A DNA stretch of 64,000 nucleotides from Solibacillus isronensis (GCF_900168685.1 NZ_FVZN01000012.1:283344-347343), one strand, 5' to 3'; counted from the stretch's first letter, positions 26,470-35,622 are shown. Program-made: numbers and translations. Notes: a model not told the origin generated them from the letters alone.

Positions 26470-27291
26470 TTAGAACAAACTTTGTTGAATGTACGTCGGC
26501 TGTTCAAATGGATTGCTCAATAAATCGCTCTCAAACATTAAATCTTCAGCAACTTGTTCCACTGTCGGCTCAGAAATGCCCGTATTTGACGTTTTTCCTT
26601 GTAATCGGTCCATTTCCTCGGCTAAGTGTGGAATGTGCTCAGGTGACTCAATTAAAGGCTCATAATACTCTGCTACAAACTCGACTGGATAGCCAAAAGA
26701 GTTTGCTACTACATCGTTATATGGTAAGCGGTTAATCGAACTAAACTGCATCGGGTCGTCCGTATCGTTTTGAATGAAGAACGCCCCATATGCCTGTCGT
26801 GAAAGTACATCGCAATGTACGACGATGGCATTCATGCCACGCATTGCTAAGTTGAAAAGTAAAAATGGGATTGCTCGACTTGATAATTCTTCAACATGGT
26901 ATAAGTACATAGAAGGTCTATAAGTAAATAACTCATGCTTCATTACATTGTTGTGCCACGCTGAAATTATCATTCCTCCCGTACCTGCGCATGCCTCGTA
27001 GTATGTCTGATTGTCTTGCTGTTCTTGATTACCTACAAGCTGTGCAACTAACTTTGATACTGAATGCGGTGTAAAATCCTGCTTCAAATACTTACGATCT
27101 GCGTGATTATCTTCAAAATACATGCGGAATGTATCATCGTCAACTTGATAATTCGTCGCTTCTAATACATCCTTCATTAGCTGTTCTCGGCGCGGTCTGT
27201 CATATAAGATTTCTAATAGTTTGGCTGGGGCGTCAACGCTGTCTGTTACGCTGATTAGTTGGTTAAATACTTCTCTTTTTATTTGTGTCAT
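26470..27291 (-). CDS. N-6 adenine methylase-like protein with atypical catalytic motif
   Basis: 273 aa. QDFTPHSVSKLVAQLV and YYEACAGTGGMIISAW are the region X and motif I (SAM-binding) of HsdM/N6-Mtase-type enzymes. Where motif IV (N/D-PP-Y/F) should follow, the sequence reads RLPYNDVVANSFGYPVEF, lacking a clear NPPY. The C-terminus is acidic and irregular. It may be a non-catalytic or phage/plasmid regulatory relative. A 29-codon frame (27381 to 27292, TAAATG junction) precedes it directly. AGGAAT is the only site before the ATG. Nothing is seen in 27382-27563. Confidence 0.65.
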   Translation of the reverse strand: MTQIKREVFNQLISVTDSVDAPAKLLEILYDRPRREQLMKDVLEATNYQVDDDTFRMYFEDNHADRKYLKQDFTPHSVSKLVAQLVGNQEQQDNQTYYEACAGTGGMIISAWHNNVMKHELFTYRPSMYLYHVEELSSRAIPFLLFNLAMRGMNAIVVHCDVLSRQAYGAFFIQNDTDDPMQFSSINRLPYNDVVANSFGYPVEFVAEYYEPLIESPEHIPHLAEEMDRLQGKTSNTGISEPTVEQVAEDLMFESDLLSNPFEQPTYIQQSLF

Positions 27292-27563
27292 TTATATTCC
27301 TCGATTCCGTTCATACAACTGTTTTTGTGTTTGCTGTAGTGTATGACTCACTTGTAACGAATTATATAAATGGCTAGACATGTTGGCAAAAATGCTAGGT
27401 GAACTCCGGCAACACCTCTAAATAATAGCAAAATAAAAAACAAATCAGCGAATAATTTCACTGACTTGCTACTCCTGGTCGATTATTTATGTTGTCTGTT
27501 TTTGTTCCATTAAAGGGCGCATTCCTGGAATAAAAGGATTGCACCGACATTATTTAAAAAGCT

Positions 27564-28643
27564 TTATTTGTTTAATAATCCAAAGTGTAATTTACCATCT
27601 ACATAGTCGAAGAACATAACGAATTTAACATCTGTTACAACACCTGAATTTTCATTTGTAATAAGTGTTCCTGTTGTATATGCCCGATTTACAAGTTCAA
27701 CGGCTTCTACAGAAGATATATTCATAAGGACATTATAGTAATCTGTAAACGAGGCATAGGCAGAATAACTAGATTCTTTAAAAAACTTTTCTTTAATATT
27801 TAAATTCATTCCATACTTCACAAAATAAGCATTATATTCTTTTTGTAACTTTTCTTTTAAATAGTTAGCATCTGTTTGACCTTGTGGGAGCGGAATGTCC
27901 TTATATAATTCAATTTCGAATGGAAGTACAATCTTTGCAATCTGTTCATTGGTTAATTTTTTTAATTCTTCATCGTTCATATTTTTAATATCTTCAGCAG
28001 ATACTCTTTTAATATCCTTTGCTCGATAAATGAATACGGCATAGTGAGCACGAGTTAAGGTTTCATTTTCTCTGAAAGTTTTATCCTCATATCCAGTAGT
28101 TACACCAGTGTTATACAATGCACTTACATACTTTGCATTTGCTTTCGTTACATCTTTTAATGGATTCGTACCAGTTGTCTCTAAGTCATACGCAATAGCC
28201 AAAATCTTCGCCATTTCGCCACGTGTTAAAGCTTTGTTGGGATTAATATTGCCTTTTGAATCGACAGCTAATAACCCCGCTTCCATCAGCTTTTTAATAT
28301 CATTGTAATAAGCATTATTTGTCGATAAATCTTTCGGTGCTTTAAAAGTAGTTGTTCTTGGTAATATTTCAATTGCACGACTGATTAATGCAGCAGCATG
28401 TTTACGAGAGATTGTTTCGTTAGGTTTAAATGTACCATCCTCATATCCACTAATAATTCCACTTTGAGCCATTTCATGAGTGATATCGTAGTAAACGTTC
28501 TTTTTCGATACGTCACTAAATGTTTTTGCGTATGTAGTAGCTGCCTCTACCTGATTTGATGAACTGTCATAAGGGATAACGAAAGCCGGTGTAGCAATTG
28601 CTAACGCAAATGTAGATAATAAAAGTTTGTTGCTGTTTTTCAT
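27564..28643 (-). CDS. Secreted protein with three SLH domains
   Basis: 359 aa. A signal peptide (KLLLSTFALAIATPAFVIP) ends near VEAAT. Three S-layer-homology repeats follow (TFSDVSKKNVYYDITHEMAQ with GYEDGTFKPNETISR; APKDLSTNNAYYNDIKKLME; KDVTKANAKYVSALYNTGVT with GYEDKTFRENETLTR), then a unique C-terminal domain of about 150 residues with no recognised motif. SLH domains bind pyruvylated secondary cell-wall polymer, so the C-terminal domain is displayed on the surface. The ATG at 28641-28643 follows TTGGAGGAAAG. Confidence 0.88.
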   Translation of the reverse strand: MKNSNKLLLSTFALAIATPAFVIPYDSSSNQVEAATTYAKTFSDVSKKNVYYDITHEMAQSGIISGYEDGTFKPNETISRKHAAALISRAIEILPRTTTFKAPKDLSTNNAYYNDIKKLMEAGLLAVDSKGNINPNKALTRGEMAKILAIAYDLETTGTNPLKDVTKANAKYVSALYNTGVTTGYEDKTFRENETLTRAHYAVFIYRAKDIKRVSAEDIKNMNDEELKKLTNEQIAKIVLPFEIELYKDIPLPQGQTDANYLKEKLQKEYNAYFVKYGMNLNIKEKFFKESSYSAYASFTDYYNVLMNISSVEAVELVNRAYTTGTLITNENSGVVTDVKFVMFFDYVDGKLHFGLLNK

Positions 28644-28720
28644 ATTACTTTCCTCCAACTGCATTTAAATAGTTTCTTTTTTTTTTTCTAAATTCGTACC
28701 ACTTCGACTTGAATAAAAAA

Positions 28721-28765
28721 TTGGGCGCGTTTAAGGAATAACACAAGTAGAAAAATGATAAAACT
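28721..28765. repeat. Diverged intergenic repeat, copy 1
   Basis: GGGCGCGTTTAAGGAATAAC, then ACAAGTAG-AAATGATAAA, matches the copy at 32779-32824 (GGGCGCGTTTGTGGAGCAAT, then GCAAGTAGATAATTATCAAA) at most positions. The two copies flank the lipoprotein-CBASS block. Confidence 0.45.
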
Positions 28766-28832
28766 GTTTCGACGATATCGAATAACGAACGTTACCGCCA
28801 TTGGATAAAGTTTCTTCTACACTTATTTGCAT
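28731..28832 (-). CDS. Possible 33-aa mini-protein
   Basis: MQISVEETLSNGGNVRYSIS, then SKQFYHFSTCVIP, after AAAAGGGGCGG. It overlaps the repeat. Weak evidence; may be chance. Confidence 0.25.
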   Translation of the reverse strand: MQISVEETLSNGGNVRYSISSKQFYHFSTCVIP

Positions 28833-28907
28833 AGTAGCCGCCCCTTTTGTTACGTGTTTATTTGCTATAATAGTTTTAGCACAAAACAACTATGAGAGCG
28901 AGTTACG

Positions 28908-29870
28908 ATGATGAAATTCAAATATAGCCCTTTTTTAGCTTCACTAATCATAGGTTTCATGTTCCTGACGGCTTGTAGCGACTCTAAGAAGCATGAGGCT
29001 GCGCTTGATCAAGTGTCTGCATCGGCACAAGACGTTTCAGAGCCGGACATTTTAATCGATTATCAATTTGTTGGGAACGATTCTTACGGGTATATGCAAA
29101 TCCCGGAGGACTTTAAGCACTTTATAACAGCTACGAACAGAAATGATGATACATTTATTTTTGCTTCCCCCGATGAAAAAATGATTGTTTCCTTTGAATT
29201 ATATAGCAAGGCAGCCACCTTAAAAAATGCTTCAAAAAAGATCGCTGATGATTTAAATGGTAATGGCGAGGGCGTTGAGGTTTCTCCTATCGAAATTAAC
29301 GGAATGCAAGGTAGTATAATTTCAAAAACGTTGGCAGATGAAGATTACCATATTTGCGTGTATATCCTGCAAGGCAAGCAAGAACTTCGTTTCATCTCAA
29401 TTGAATTTGAAGGGAACCAAGAGGATGTAAGAGATAACATTGTAAATTCGTATATGGAACAACGTTATTCCTATGCAGAACCCACCCCTACTAACCTTGA
29501 AGTAACTAAGTCTGGTCTTTCTAATCTGACGGAAACAATGAGTATTTTCTTAAATGATTCAGATTTAAACGCTTCTGTATTTACAAAAGAGCTGGATATT
29601 ACAGAGATTGCAACGGATATGATTGCATTTAAGCTGTACGGTGATTTTAAAGAGGGACAAGAATACTTCGTTTCATTAGAAGATCCGGAAAGTGCGGAGT
29701 TTTTCGGTAACTTTGAAACAACGCCTAAAAAAGACAATGAAGGCACATACCTAGAAGGAACAATTTTATCTGAAAACAAATTTACACCTGACATTCTGTA
29801 TCATATTGCTACGATTAATCTTAAAAGTATGGATATTCCAAACGATTATGCGTATTTTATGATTCATTAA
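28908..29870 (+). CDS. Unknown surface lipoprotein
   Basis: 320 aa. The signal peptide ends in the lipobox FLTACSDSKK, so it is exported and lipid-modified (LspA substrate class). The mature part has two blocks: an N-terminal half with YGYMQIPEDFKHF, resembling lipoproteins of unknown role, and a C-terminal half that may duplicate the fold (LSNLTETMSIFLND ...). No catalytic motif recognised. Single-gene unit with its own terminator. Confidence 0.8.
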   Translation: MMKFKYSPFLASLIIGFMFLTACSDSKKHEAALDQVSASAQDVSEPDILIDYQFVGNDSYGYMQIPEDFKHFITATNRNDDTFIFASPDEKMIVSFELYSKAATLKNASKKIADDLNGNGEGVEVSPIEINGMQGSIISKTLADEDYHICVYILQGKQELRFISIEFEGNQEDVRDNIVNSYMEQRYSYAEPTPTNLEVTKSGLSNLTETMSIFLNDSDLNASVFTKELDITEIATDMIAFKLYGDFKEGQEYFVSLEDPESAEFFGNFETTPKKDNEGTYLEGTILSENKFTPDILYHIATINLKSMDIPNDYAYFMIH

Positions 29871-29876
29871 TATAAT

Positions 29877-29907
29877 GACTACCGAACCATTTTCGGTAGT
29901 CTTTTTT
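29877..29907 (+). terminator. Terminator of the lipoprotein gene
   Basis: GACTACCGAA / TTCGGTAGTC perfect 10-bp arms, 4-nt loop, then TTTTTT. 29908-30146 shows no gene. Confidence 0.85.
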
Positions 29908-30146
29908 GTTCTCTTATTAATCAATTATTGCGGTATTTAAACGAATAGATTAACTGAAATGCTACTATCTTTTTAAAATGTTTAAATGGAATCGTTATTA
30001 TGAAGACGTTGGTAAAGTTAATTTTTTCAACAAGTTAGAGCAATAGGCGAATTTCGGTGACTATATTCAATACTAAAAAAAATAAAGAGAAGAGTTTATA
30101 AGCTCACCTCTTTTTCCAATCTTCTTAATTCTTTTTTATATAGAAA

Positions 30147-31532
30147 TTAAGATAATTTAATTTCTACATCTATTCTTTTTTTAGCAACACATACGCCATT
30201 CTTAACAATATAACATTCCACATAATGATTCCCTTTAAATTGTGTTTCTTCGTAATGTGTTAATTTATCCGTTTGTTGAATTTCTCCACGAATACTATCC
30301 TCTCGTTTGGCGATTATGCCTCTATTTCTCACTTTCCAATACACATTATAAGGTGCTGGAACGTTTGTTTTAGCTTGAAAGTACAACTGACACTTTGGTA
30401 ATAAAACCTCTCTTTTTAACCTCATGATTTGTAGCCAACCAAGCGTTTTTTCGTTTTTTACTACTTTGCAATCTAAATTTAATTCATATTGAGATTGATA
30501 GTTTACTGGAAGTAGATTCTGAATAAATTCTTCTGTTTCTCTAAAACGTACAAATTCTTCTTCTGCTTCATTAAAAGAACTGTAAGATTCCAGAGCCTTT
30601 GAAATTTCTTCTTTTTGAGTTGTCCAATACGAATGATTAAAGAATGCTTCCCACGCTTCAATAGCTTGCAAATCTGTACAAGTATCATCAAAAAGTATTT
30701 CTAATTTTGACAATTTTTCGTTCAGTCGATTGTATAAGTTATCCATCTTCGTATCATCTTTACTGACCAGTTTGAGACTTTTCGTAGGATCGGTTGGATT
30801 AACTACTTCTTTATTCCATAGCAATCTATCTCTTATCGCCTTTATTGTATAATAGAAACATTCATCCATTCTTTCATAGGATTGAAATTTTTCGTCTGCT
30901 AAAACACTTTGAATGAGTCCACCAGGCATATTCACCCAACCATCTCTTGACTTAGAAAACATTTTTAACAATCGAACAACTTCTCTTAATTGATAATTTT
31001 TTTCTGTATTTGCATCCAAAAACCACTTTGTTATTGCTCTTGGATTTCTTTCTCTCCACTCGCTGCCACAATGTTCATATGTGTAAGTATCATCCGATTC
31101 ATTCTTTTTATATCTTCGGTAGATTGCAAAATCAATGTGATACCCTTCCTGATACTCGATACGAACACAATTTGTCTTCGCAGTAGGTTCTTTCTTGAAA
31201 TTCTTACATTTTCTTTTTAAAGCATTAACAATCATATTCTTTGTTGCAGTTGTCCCAGGAGGAAGTTGGTCTTTTTCAAACACAATAGCCACATCTATAT
31301 CGTAATCATTACTTTCGTTTTGGGTAACAGTAGCCATCGCCATACTACCTTGAACAATCGCTTCTTCAGATAATTTGTAACTTGTTCCTTTTTCCTGATT
31401 GTATTCTTTTAAACCTTCCTTCAATCTGTTAATGTTTAGATTCTTTTTCTCGAAAAGTGAATCCTTTTCTTTTTTCGGCAACACGACATGCTTACCGTAA
31501 AACGTGTTAAACTTACCGTTAAGATTCTTCAT
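30147..31532 (-). CDS. CBASS CD-NTase (cGAS/DncV-like nucleotidyltransferase) with AGS-C-like sensor tail
   Basis: 461 aa. The polymerase-beta fold has GSMAMAT (Gly62-Ser63) and the acidic triad in NDYDIDVAIVF (Asp78, Asp80) and YHIDFAIYRR (Asp134), as needed to join NTPs into cyclic oligonucleotides. The last ~130 residues (YWKVRNRGIIAKRED, GEIQQ, HYEETQFKGNHYVECYIVKN) fit the AGS-C domain that accompanies SMODS-type nucleotidyltransferases. The first bases overlap the end of the SAVED gene; ATG 31530-31532 is used, TTG two codons earlier is possible. On phage infection the product should make the second messenger that activates the upstream effector. No Cap2/Cap3 genes are present, so this is a minimal (type I) system. 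Exact nucleotide product unknown. Confidence 0.88.
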   Translation of the reverse strand: MKNLNGKFNTFYGKHVVLPKKEKDSLFEKKNLNINRLKEGLKEYNQEKGTSYKLSEEAIVQGSMAMATVTQNESNDYDIDVAIVFEKDQLPPGTTATKNMIVNALKRKCKNFKKEPTAKTNCVRIEYQEGYHIDFAIYRRYKKNESDDTYTYEHCGSEWRERNPRAITKWFLDANTEKNYQLREVVRLLKMFSKSRDGWVNMPGGLIQSVLADEKFQSYERMDECFYYTIKAIRDRLLWNKEVVNPTDPTKSLKLVSKDDTKMDNLYNRLNEKLSKLEILFDDTCTDLQAIEAWEAFFNHSYWTTQKEEISKALESYSSFNEAEEEFVRFRETEEFIQNLLPVNYQSQYELNLDCKVVKNEKTLGWLQIMRLKREVLLPKCQLYFQAKTNVPAPYNVYWKVRNRGIIAKREDSIRGEIQQTDKLTHYEETQFKGNHYVECYIVKNGVCVAKKRIDVEIKLS

Positions 31533-32610
31533 TCCCAATTTGATTCGCCCCTGTGATTTTTATTTTTACTGGATTTCCTGCTTTTTGAAGGTTTATAGCC
31601 CAATTGTATTTTGGAGAAGCTATTCCTAAATGGTTATACACCCAAATTTCTTTATCCATTCTTGGAGAAATGGTACTTCCCAAACGATAAGCTAAAGAAG
31701 GTTGACCTGAATAGAACAAATGAATTTTTTCTAAATGAGGATATGTTTGATTGATTTTATCCAATAGCTGACGAAACTGCTTCTGATATTCATTAAGTTG
31801 TTCCATACATTTAATTGCATTTCTGTGAGGTGGCTTTAAATGAAGATAAAAGGAATTAAATTTATCTAAATCCAATCCGTTTAAGTCCGTTTCATGTATA
31901 GGATAAGTAACCCCTATTCTCACTATTACTTCCTTTGTTTCATCTACCGTTTGTTTCGAAATGTCTTCTTCAAGCATCAAAGGAGGACATACTTCACTTT
32001 TTTCCTTCACTTTTTCCCATTTTAAAAAATTCTGATTCCATTCAAAGTAAGAACTATTAGACTTATCAGCAATTTGATAACCGAGTAAAACGAGAAGTGG
32101 AATATGAGCTAATCCCCAATAAGATACTTCTATATCTGTATGTCCATCCAGATGTTGAAGTATTTTTTGTACAATCTTATCCTGTTCCCTTAAAGCATGT
32201 TGTAAATTTTGTTCATTAATGTTTTTTAATTCTTCTGTTTGAATTATCGAAAAGGGTTCAATGTTATAATTCGATAAATCAACATCAACTTTCGAATAAT
32301 CCCCTGCTTCAATAGAAGAATGGCGAATCTGCAACATGGTTTGTAGTTTTCTTTTTTCTTTTGTTTTAAAATAAAACCAAATACCAAGACCAATTAATAC
32401 TAAACCAATCGCAAACACTACATAATCAATAGAATCATCTGGAAGAGGTATGTCTTGATTGAACTGATTATTTATTAAAGGGATAAGTATAGGCAACCAC
32501 CATTCCTTAGCAATACCACCTAAGACCAGAGTTGAACCTGTTCCAAGTAACAATAAAACAATCTTTTTTTCATGCCAACCTTTAAACAGGTTTAATATTT
32601 TTTTCAACAT
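31519..32610 (-). CDS. CBASS effector: two transmembrane helices plus SAVED domain (Cap14-like)
   Basis: 363 aa. Helices lie at about residues 17-37 and 62-84, then a linker helix region, then a C-terminal SAVED domain (about 150-355) with VSYWGLAHIPLLVLLGYQIA, LHLKPPHRNAIKCMEQ, IHLFYSGQPSLAYRLGSTIS and EIWVYNHLGIASPKYNWAI. SAVED binds cyclic oligonucleotides made by the adjacent CD-NTase; in 2TM-SAVED effectors this is thought to permeabilise the membrane and kill the infected cell. GAGAGGG precedes the ATG. It is the first gene of the pair and overlaps the CD-NTase by about 14 nt, so the two are coupled. Confidence 0.85.
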   Translation of the reverse strand: MLKKILNLFKGWHEKKIVLLLLGTGSTLVLGGIAKEWWLPILIPLINNQFNQDIPLPDDSIDYVVFAIGLVLIGLGIWFYFKTKEKRKLQTMLQIRHSSIEAGDYSKVDVDLSNYNIEPFSIIQTEELKNINEQNLQHALREQDKIVQKILQHLDGHTDIEVSYWGLAHIPLLVLLGYQIADKSNSSYFEWNQNFLKWEKVKEKSEVCPPLMLEEDISKQTVDETKEVIVRIGVTYPIHETDLNGLDLDKFNSFYLHLKPPHRNAIKCMEQLNEYQKQFRQLLDKINQTYPHLEKIHLFYSGQPSLAYRLGSTISPRMDKEIWVYNHLGIASPKYNWAINLQKAGNPVKIKITGANQIGNEES

Positions 32611-32778
32611 CTCTAACCCTCTCTCATACTTAAATCTTGCAAACTACTGTCTTAACCAATTCATATGTAAGATTACTATTTCCTTGATAAAAATATCAGT
32701 AATGTTAAGTAATACATGATTATCATACCATAACATGAAAAAAGCAGGAGGAAATCCCTCCTATTCCCTATTCAATAA

Positions 32779-32824
32779 TCTGGGCGCGTTTGTGGAGCAA
32801 TGCAAGTAGATAATTATCAAACTT
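32779..32824. repeat. Diverged intergenic repeat, copy 2
   Basis: Partner of 28721-28765; see that entry. The gap 32611-33007 holds no gene. Confidence 0.45.
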
Positions 32825-32910
32825 TATTTCAAATTTACATTATTACTTCTAGTGTATTTCTTTTAATCCCGCAAAATTTGCAATGAAGGACTCGTTTCGC
32901 GCCAATAAAA

Positions 32911-32937
32911 AATAGAGGTAATTTTTTTTACCTCTAC
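32911..32937. terminator. Hairpin near the ligase 3' end
   Basis: TAGAGGTAA / TTACCTCTA arms around a T-run, about 70 bp after the ligase stop. Confidence 0.5.
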
Positions 32938-33007
32938 AATATAATTCTAATTCAGTACATATACTAAACGCCGGCAATTTCATGTAACAGCAAATCATTT
33001 GAACGTC

Positions 33008-33847
33008 TCAATCACTGTTGTCCGTTTCCCAAGAAGATAATAAAGGCAGCCGCAATAACCCACTTTTAAATTTATTTCGGAATTTTACTTCGATGATCAA
33101 TTTATTATCCAACGTAATTTTATTTTCATCTTCCCTCACCTTATGTTTGCTAACAAAGCTGTATAATTTCTTTCGGTCCTCTTTTGTCATGAACTCAATC
33201 ATACCTGCGTATTCGCCATTCAGATAAGATAGATAAACACCGAATTTCTTCTTCCTTATGCCATGAACAGCTACAGACTCAAAATTGTACGCAATGACCT
33301 TTAACCATGCACTAGAGCGTCTCCCCCGAGAATCGTAAATGGAATCTTTACCCTTTAAAATCAATCCCTCAAGTCCATGCTGTTTAATTAACTCAAAATA
33401 TTGAACAGCATCCGTACCATCTACATATTGAATAAGGACTAACTTATCTGACGGCTCAATTACATCTGCGAGTATTTGTTTTCGCTCCATTAAAGGCTTC
33501 TTCCGTAAATCTTCCCCTTTGTAGAATAGGATGTCAAAAGCGACTAATTGAAGCGGGGCTGTGCGGTGTTTCGCGCGGTACTGATTCTGCAACAGTTCAA
33601 AATTGCTTTTCCCTTCTTCATCTACTGCGATTAATTCACAATCTAGTATCGTATTATCAGGAATCTCTACACTTTGAAATTCTTTAAATACAGAAGTAAA
33701 TTCATTCTTGTGTCTTGAATATAACCGAATTTTACCGTCCCACTTGCTAATTAACATTCTCCAACCATCCATCTTTAGCTCCGCGCAAAAACGGCTGTCA
33801 TTGAAGGGCTTATCCACTTTTTCTAAGAGCATGGGTTCAACAAACAT
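33008..33847 (-). CDS. ATP-dependent DNA ligase (minimal, phage/plasmid type)
   Basis: 279 aa. The adenylation motif AELKMDGWRML supplies the catalytic Lys (about residue 25); ILDCELIAVDE is motif III, GLEGLILKGKDSIYDSRGRR motif IV, and SSAWLKVI motif V. An OB-fold of about 90 residues follows. Size is near that of the SP-beta prophage ligase YoqV. It seals nicks with ATP rather than the NAD+ of the bacterial housekeeping enzyme. AGAGGTGAT precedes the ATG. It lies 400 bp from the CBASS pair on the same strand; a link is not shown. Confidence 0.88.
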   Translation of the reverse strand: MFVEPMLLEKVDKPFNDSRFCAELKMDGWRMLISKWDGKIRLYSRHKNEFTSVFKEFQSVEIPDNTILDCELIAVDEEGKSNFELLQNQYRAKHRTAPLQLVAFDILFYKGEDLRKKPLMERKQILADVIEPSDKLVLIQYVDGTDAVQYFELIKQHGLEGLILKGKDSIYDSRGRRSSAWLKVIAYNFESVAVHGIRKKKFGVYLSYLNGEYAGMIEFMTKEDRKKLYSFVSKHKVREDENKITLDNKLIIEVKFRNKFKSGLLRLPLLSSWETDNSD

Positions 33848-34046
33848 ACATTATCACCTCTATCATCTTCATTAAGTATGGTTAAATGGCTGGTTAATTA
33901 ATCAGGCGATCCGGCGTTCTCATTCAATAAATCCGGAACAAAAATAATTATTTTGAGAAATTTAACTTAAAATGTCCTCTATACGCCCTTCTAGTAACGA
34001 ATTGATTGTAGTAATGTATGTATCAGATAAATTAAAGGAGGCCATT

Positions 34047-34232
34047 ATGATGTTTGGACTTATATATATAGAAGGAAAACAACCACAAGCTGTAGAACAA
34101 GAATTTAGTAGCATTGAAGCAGCTAACACTTTTGCTAAAGAAAATGGATATGAAGAATATAAGGTTGTGCCATTAAGTACAGGAAAATTAGATTTAACGA
34201 GTGCTAACGTTGATCTAGGTATTGTCGATTAA
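34047..34232 (+). CDS. 61-aa hypothetical protein
   Basis: MMFGLIYIEGKQPQAVEQEF, then SSIEAANTFAKENGYEEYKV. AAAGGAGG lies 6 nt before the ATG, which fixes the start although the frame is open from 33972. Soluble, acidic; no recognised domain. Confidence 0.6.
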   Translation: MMFGLIYIEGKQPQAVEQEFSSIEAANTFAKENGYEEYKVVPLSTGKLDLTSANVDLGIVD

Positions 34233-34322
34233 TCGAGAGCATAGCAAAGCCCCCGCGTATTTTTGCGCGTTGGCACTTGCTAAATCGAATATTTCCTTTA
34301 TCCAAATGAAATGAACTGTAGT

Positions 34323-34517
34323 TTAATCTTCTGAAACTTCATCTAAGTAAGCATGTAACGATATTCCCCACTCATCGCATGTAGCATCATCATTTGTAAT
34401 TTGTCCACCGTAACCAAATAGACTACCATGTGCTACACATCTTTCACCAAAATTAAATTCACAAGTGTTGCATATTTTAAGAACGCGTTTTTCAACTACA
34501 CTTACATCGTCTCTCAT
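34323..34517 (-). CDS. 64-aa Cys-containing hypothetical protein
   Basis: ICNTCEFNFGERCVAHGSLF and DDATCDEWG hold four cysteines and a histidine, a possible small metal-binding knuckle. AAAGGAGGG lies about 9 nt before the ATG. Unknown function. Confidence 0.6.
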   Translation of the reverse strand: MRDDVSVVEKRVLKICNTCEFNFGERCVAHGSLFGYGGQITNDDATCDEWGISLHAYLDEVSED

Positions 34518-34590
34518 TACTGATTCCCTCCTTTACATAGTAACAATGGTTTCAAACTACATTTACGAGCTGCTATTTCACTTATTTATT

Positions 34591-34806
34591 TTAAAGGAAA
34601 AAGTGATTAATGCCATTAGTTAGTAATATACCAGCTAGTCCGAGCGCCGATATAATAACAGGTTTCTTTGCTTTTTCTTTTTCGAGCTTCAAAGTTCCCC
34701 AAAATTCCTCTATCCATCCATACATGCCATATACGCCGATCATGAATACTGCAATTGATATAAATAGGATTGCAATTGTTATCCAATAAAGTACCACATG
34801 TTTCAC
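34591..34806 (-). CDS. 71-aa two-helix membrane protein
   Basis: Helices at about residues 6-28 and 50-68 with a charged middle (KLEKEKAKKP). AAGGGAGTG precedes the ATG. Not recognised. 34807-35086 shows no gene. Confidence 0.55.
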   Translation of the reverse strand: MKHVVLYWITIAILFISIAVFMIGVYGMYGWIEEFWGTLKLEKEKAKKPVIISALGLAGILLTNGINHFFL

Positions 34807-35086
34807 TCCCTTAAAAATGTACTTGGAACCTCGTAACGTTTTATTTATACTTCAAACCGCTTTGAGCATACCCCCAGGGCGCGGTACTGCAACTGCCATT
34901 ATCCGTAATGTGTAACGTTTAATCTATAGTATATCTTAATTGAAATCCTATTAAATGTCGTTACTTTTTAGTGTAATGGTATTTTCTCCTGCATGATTTA
35001 AAGATAATTCCACTATTGCTATAACTAATGAAAAAACGTTGAAGCACATAATCGACCGTAGTAACCGCGCTTAAAAAGGCATTAAA

Positions 35087-35116
35087 AACGGCAAACAGGA
35101 TAATCTGTTTGCCGTT
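35087..35116 (-). terminator. Terminator after the 107-aa gene
   Basis: AACGGCAAACAG / CTGTTTGCCGTT perfect 12-bp arms with a 6-nt loop; a T-run follows on the minus strand. Confidence 0.8.
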
Positions 35117-35120
35117 TGCG

Positions 35121-35444
35121 TTATTGGGATACGCTCCAACACCAAGAGCCATAGCCGATAGGATAAACCGTAATTTCTTCACCCTCATATTCAATTATTT
35201 TTGAGGCATAAACCTCTGTTTCGCGGTCTTCAGTCAATGAATTGAAAATCACAATAAAAGCGTCGATGTTCTCGTCGTAATATGTACTTGTATCGTTGTC
35301 AGCAAGGGCTTTTAAAATCTCTTTTCCTACATCTTTTGTGAACAAAGGACATTGCCAACCATTCCAAGTGTTGCCCTTAAATGTGTATCCTTCAAATGAA
35401 GGGGTATCGTCTAACCAAAATGATTTCTTCTCAATTTGTATCAT
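35121..35444 (-). CDS. 107-aa hypothetical protein
   Basis: Soluble, acidic and aromatic-rich (NTWNGWQCPLFTKDVGKEIL; ITVYPIGYGSWCWSV). TAAAGGAGAA precedes the ATG. Followed directly by a terminator, so a single-gene unit. Not recognised; resembles small plasmid/phage proteins of unknown role. Confidence 0.65.
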   Translation of the reverse strand: MIQIEKKSFWLDDTPSFEGYTFKGNTWNGWQCPLFTKDVGKEILKALADNDTSTYYDENIDAFIVIFNSLTEDRETEVYASKIIEYEGEEITVYPIGYGSWCWSVSQ

Positions 35445-35576
35445 GGTATATTGTTCTCCTTTAAGGATATTTATTTATTTTTGGTAACCTAAAAACAGAT
35501 TATCGCAATATTAACTTTTGAACAAAAAACGAGCTATTTTTCAAAATGAAAATTCTTATAACCCACAAAGCAATTA

Positions 35577-35622
35577 AAAAAGGACAGGAATCGCTATAAT
35601 AAATAGCAAATCCTGTCCTTTT
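35577..35622. terminator. Terminator with two-stage stem
   Basis: AAAAGGACAGGA / TCCTGTCCTTTT arms with an inner hairpin GCTAT/ATAGC. It lies downstream of the minus-strand frame at 35688-35864. Confidence 0.7.

Noticed and set aside
27515..27550. GGGCGCATTCCT ... AGGATTGCACC imperfect hairpin after the SLH gene
   Set aside because: Several mismatches and no T tract; not strong enough to call a terminator or repeat family.
30030..30110. Possible CBASS terminator
   Set aside because: Only a weak AAAGAG/CTCTTT pairing with a long loop.
34961..35194. 77-aa minus frame overlapping the 107-aa gene
   Set aside because: Covers a terminator hairpin, lacks a ribosome site; the overlapping frame is better supported.
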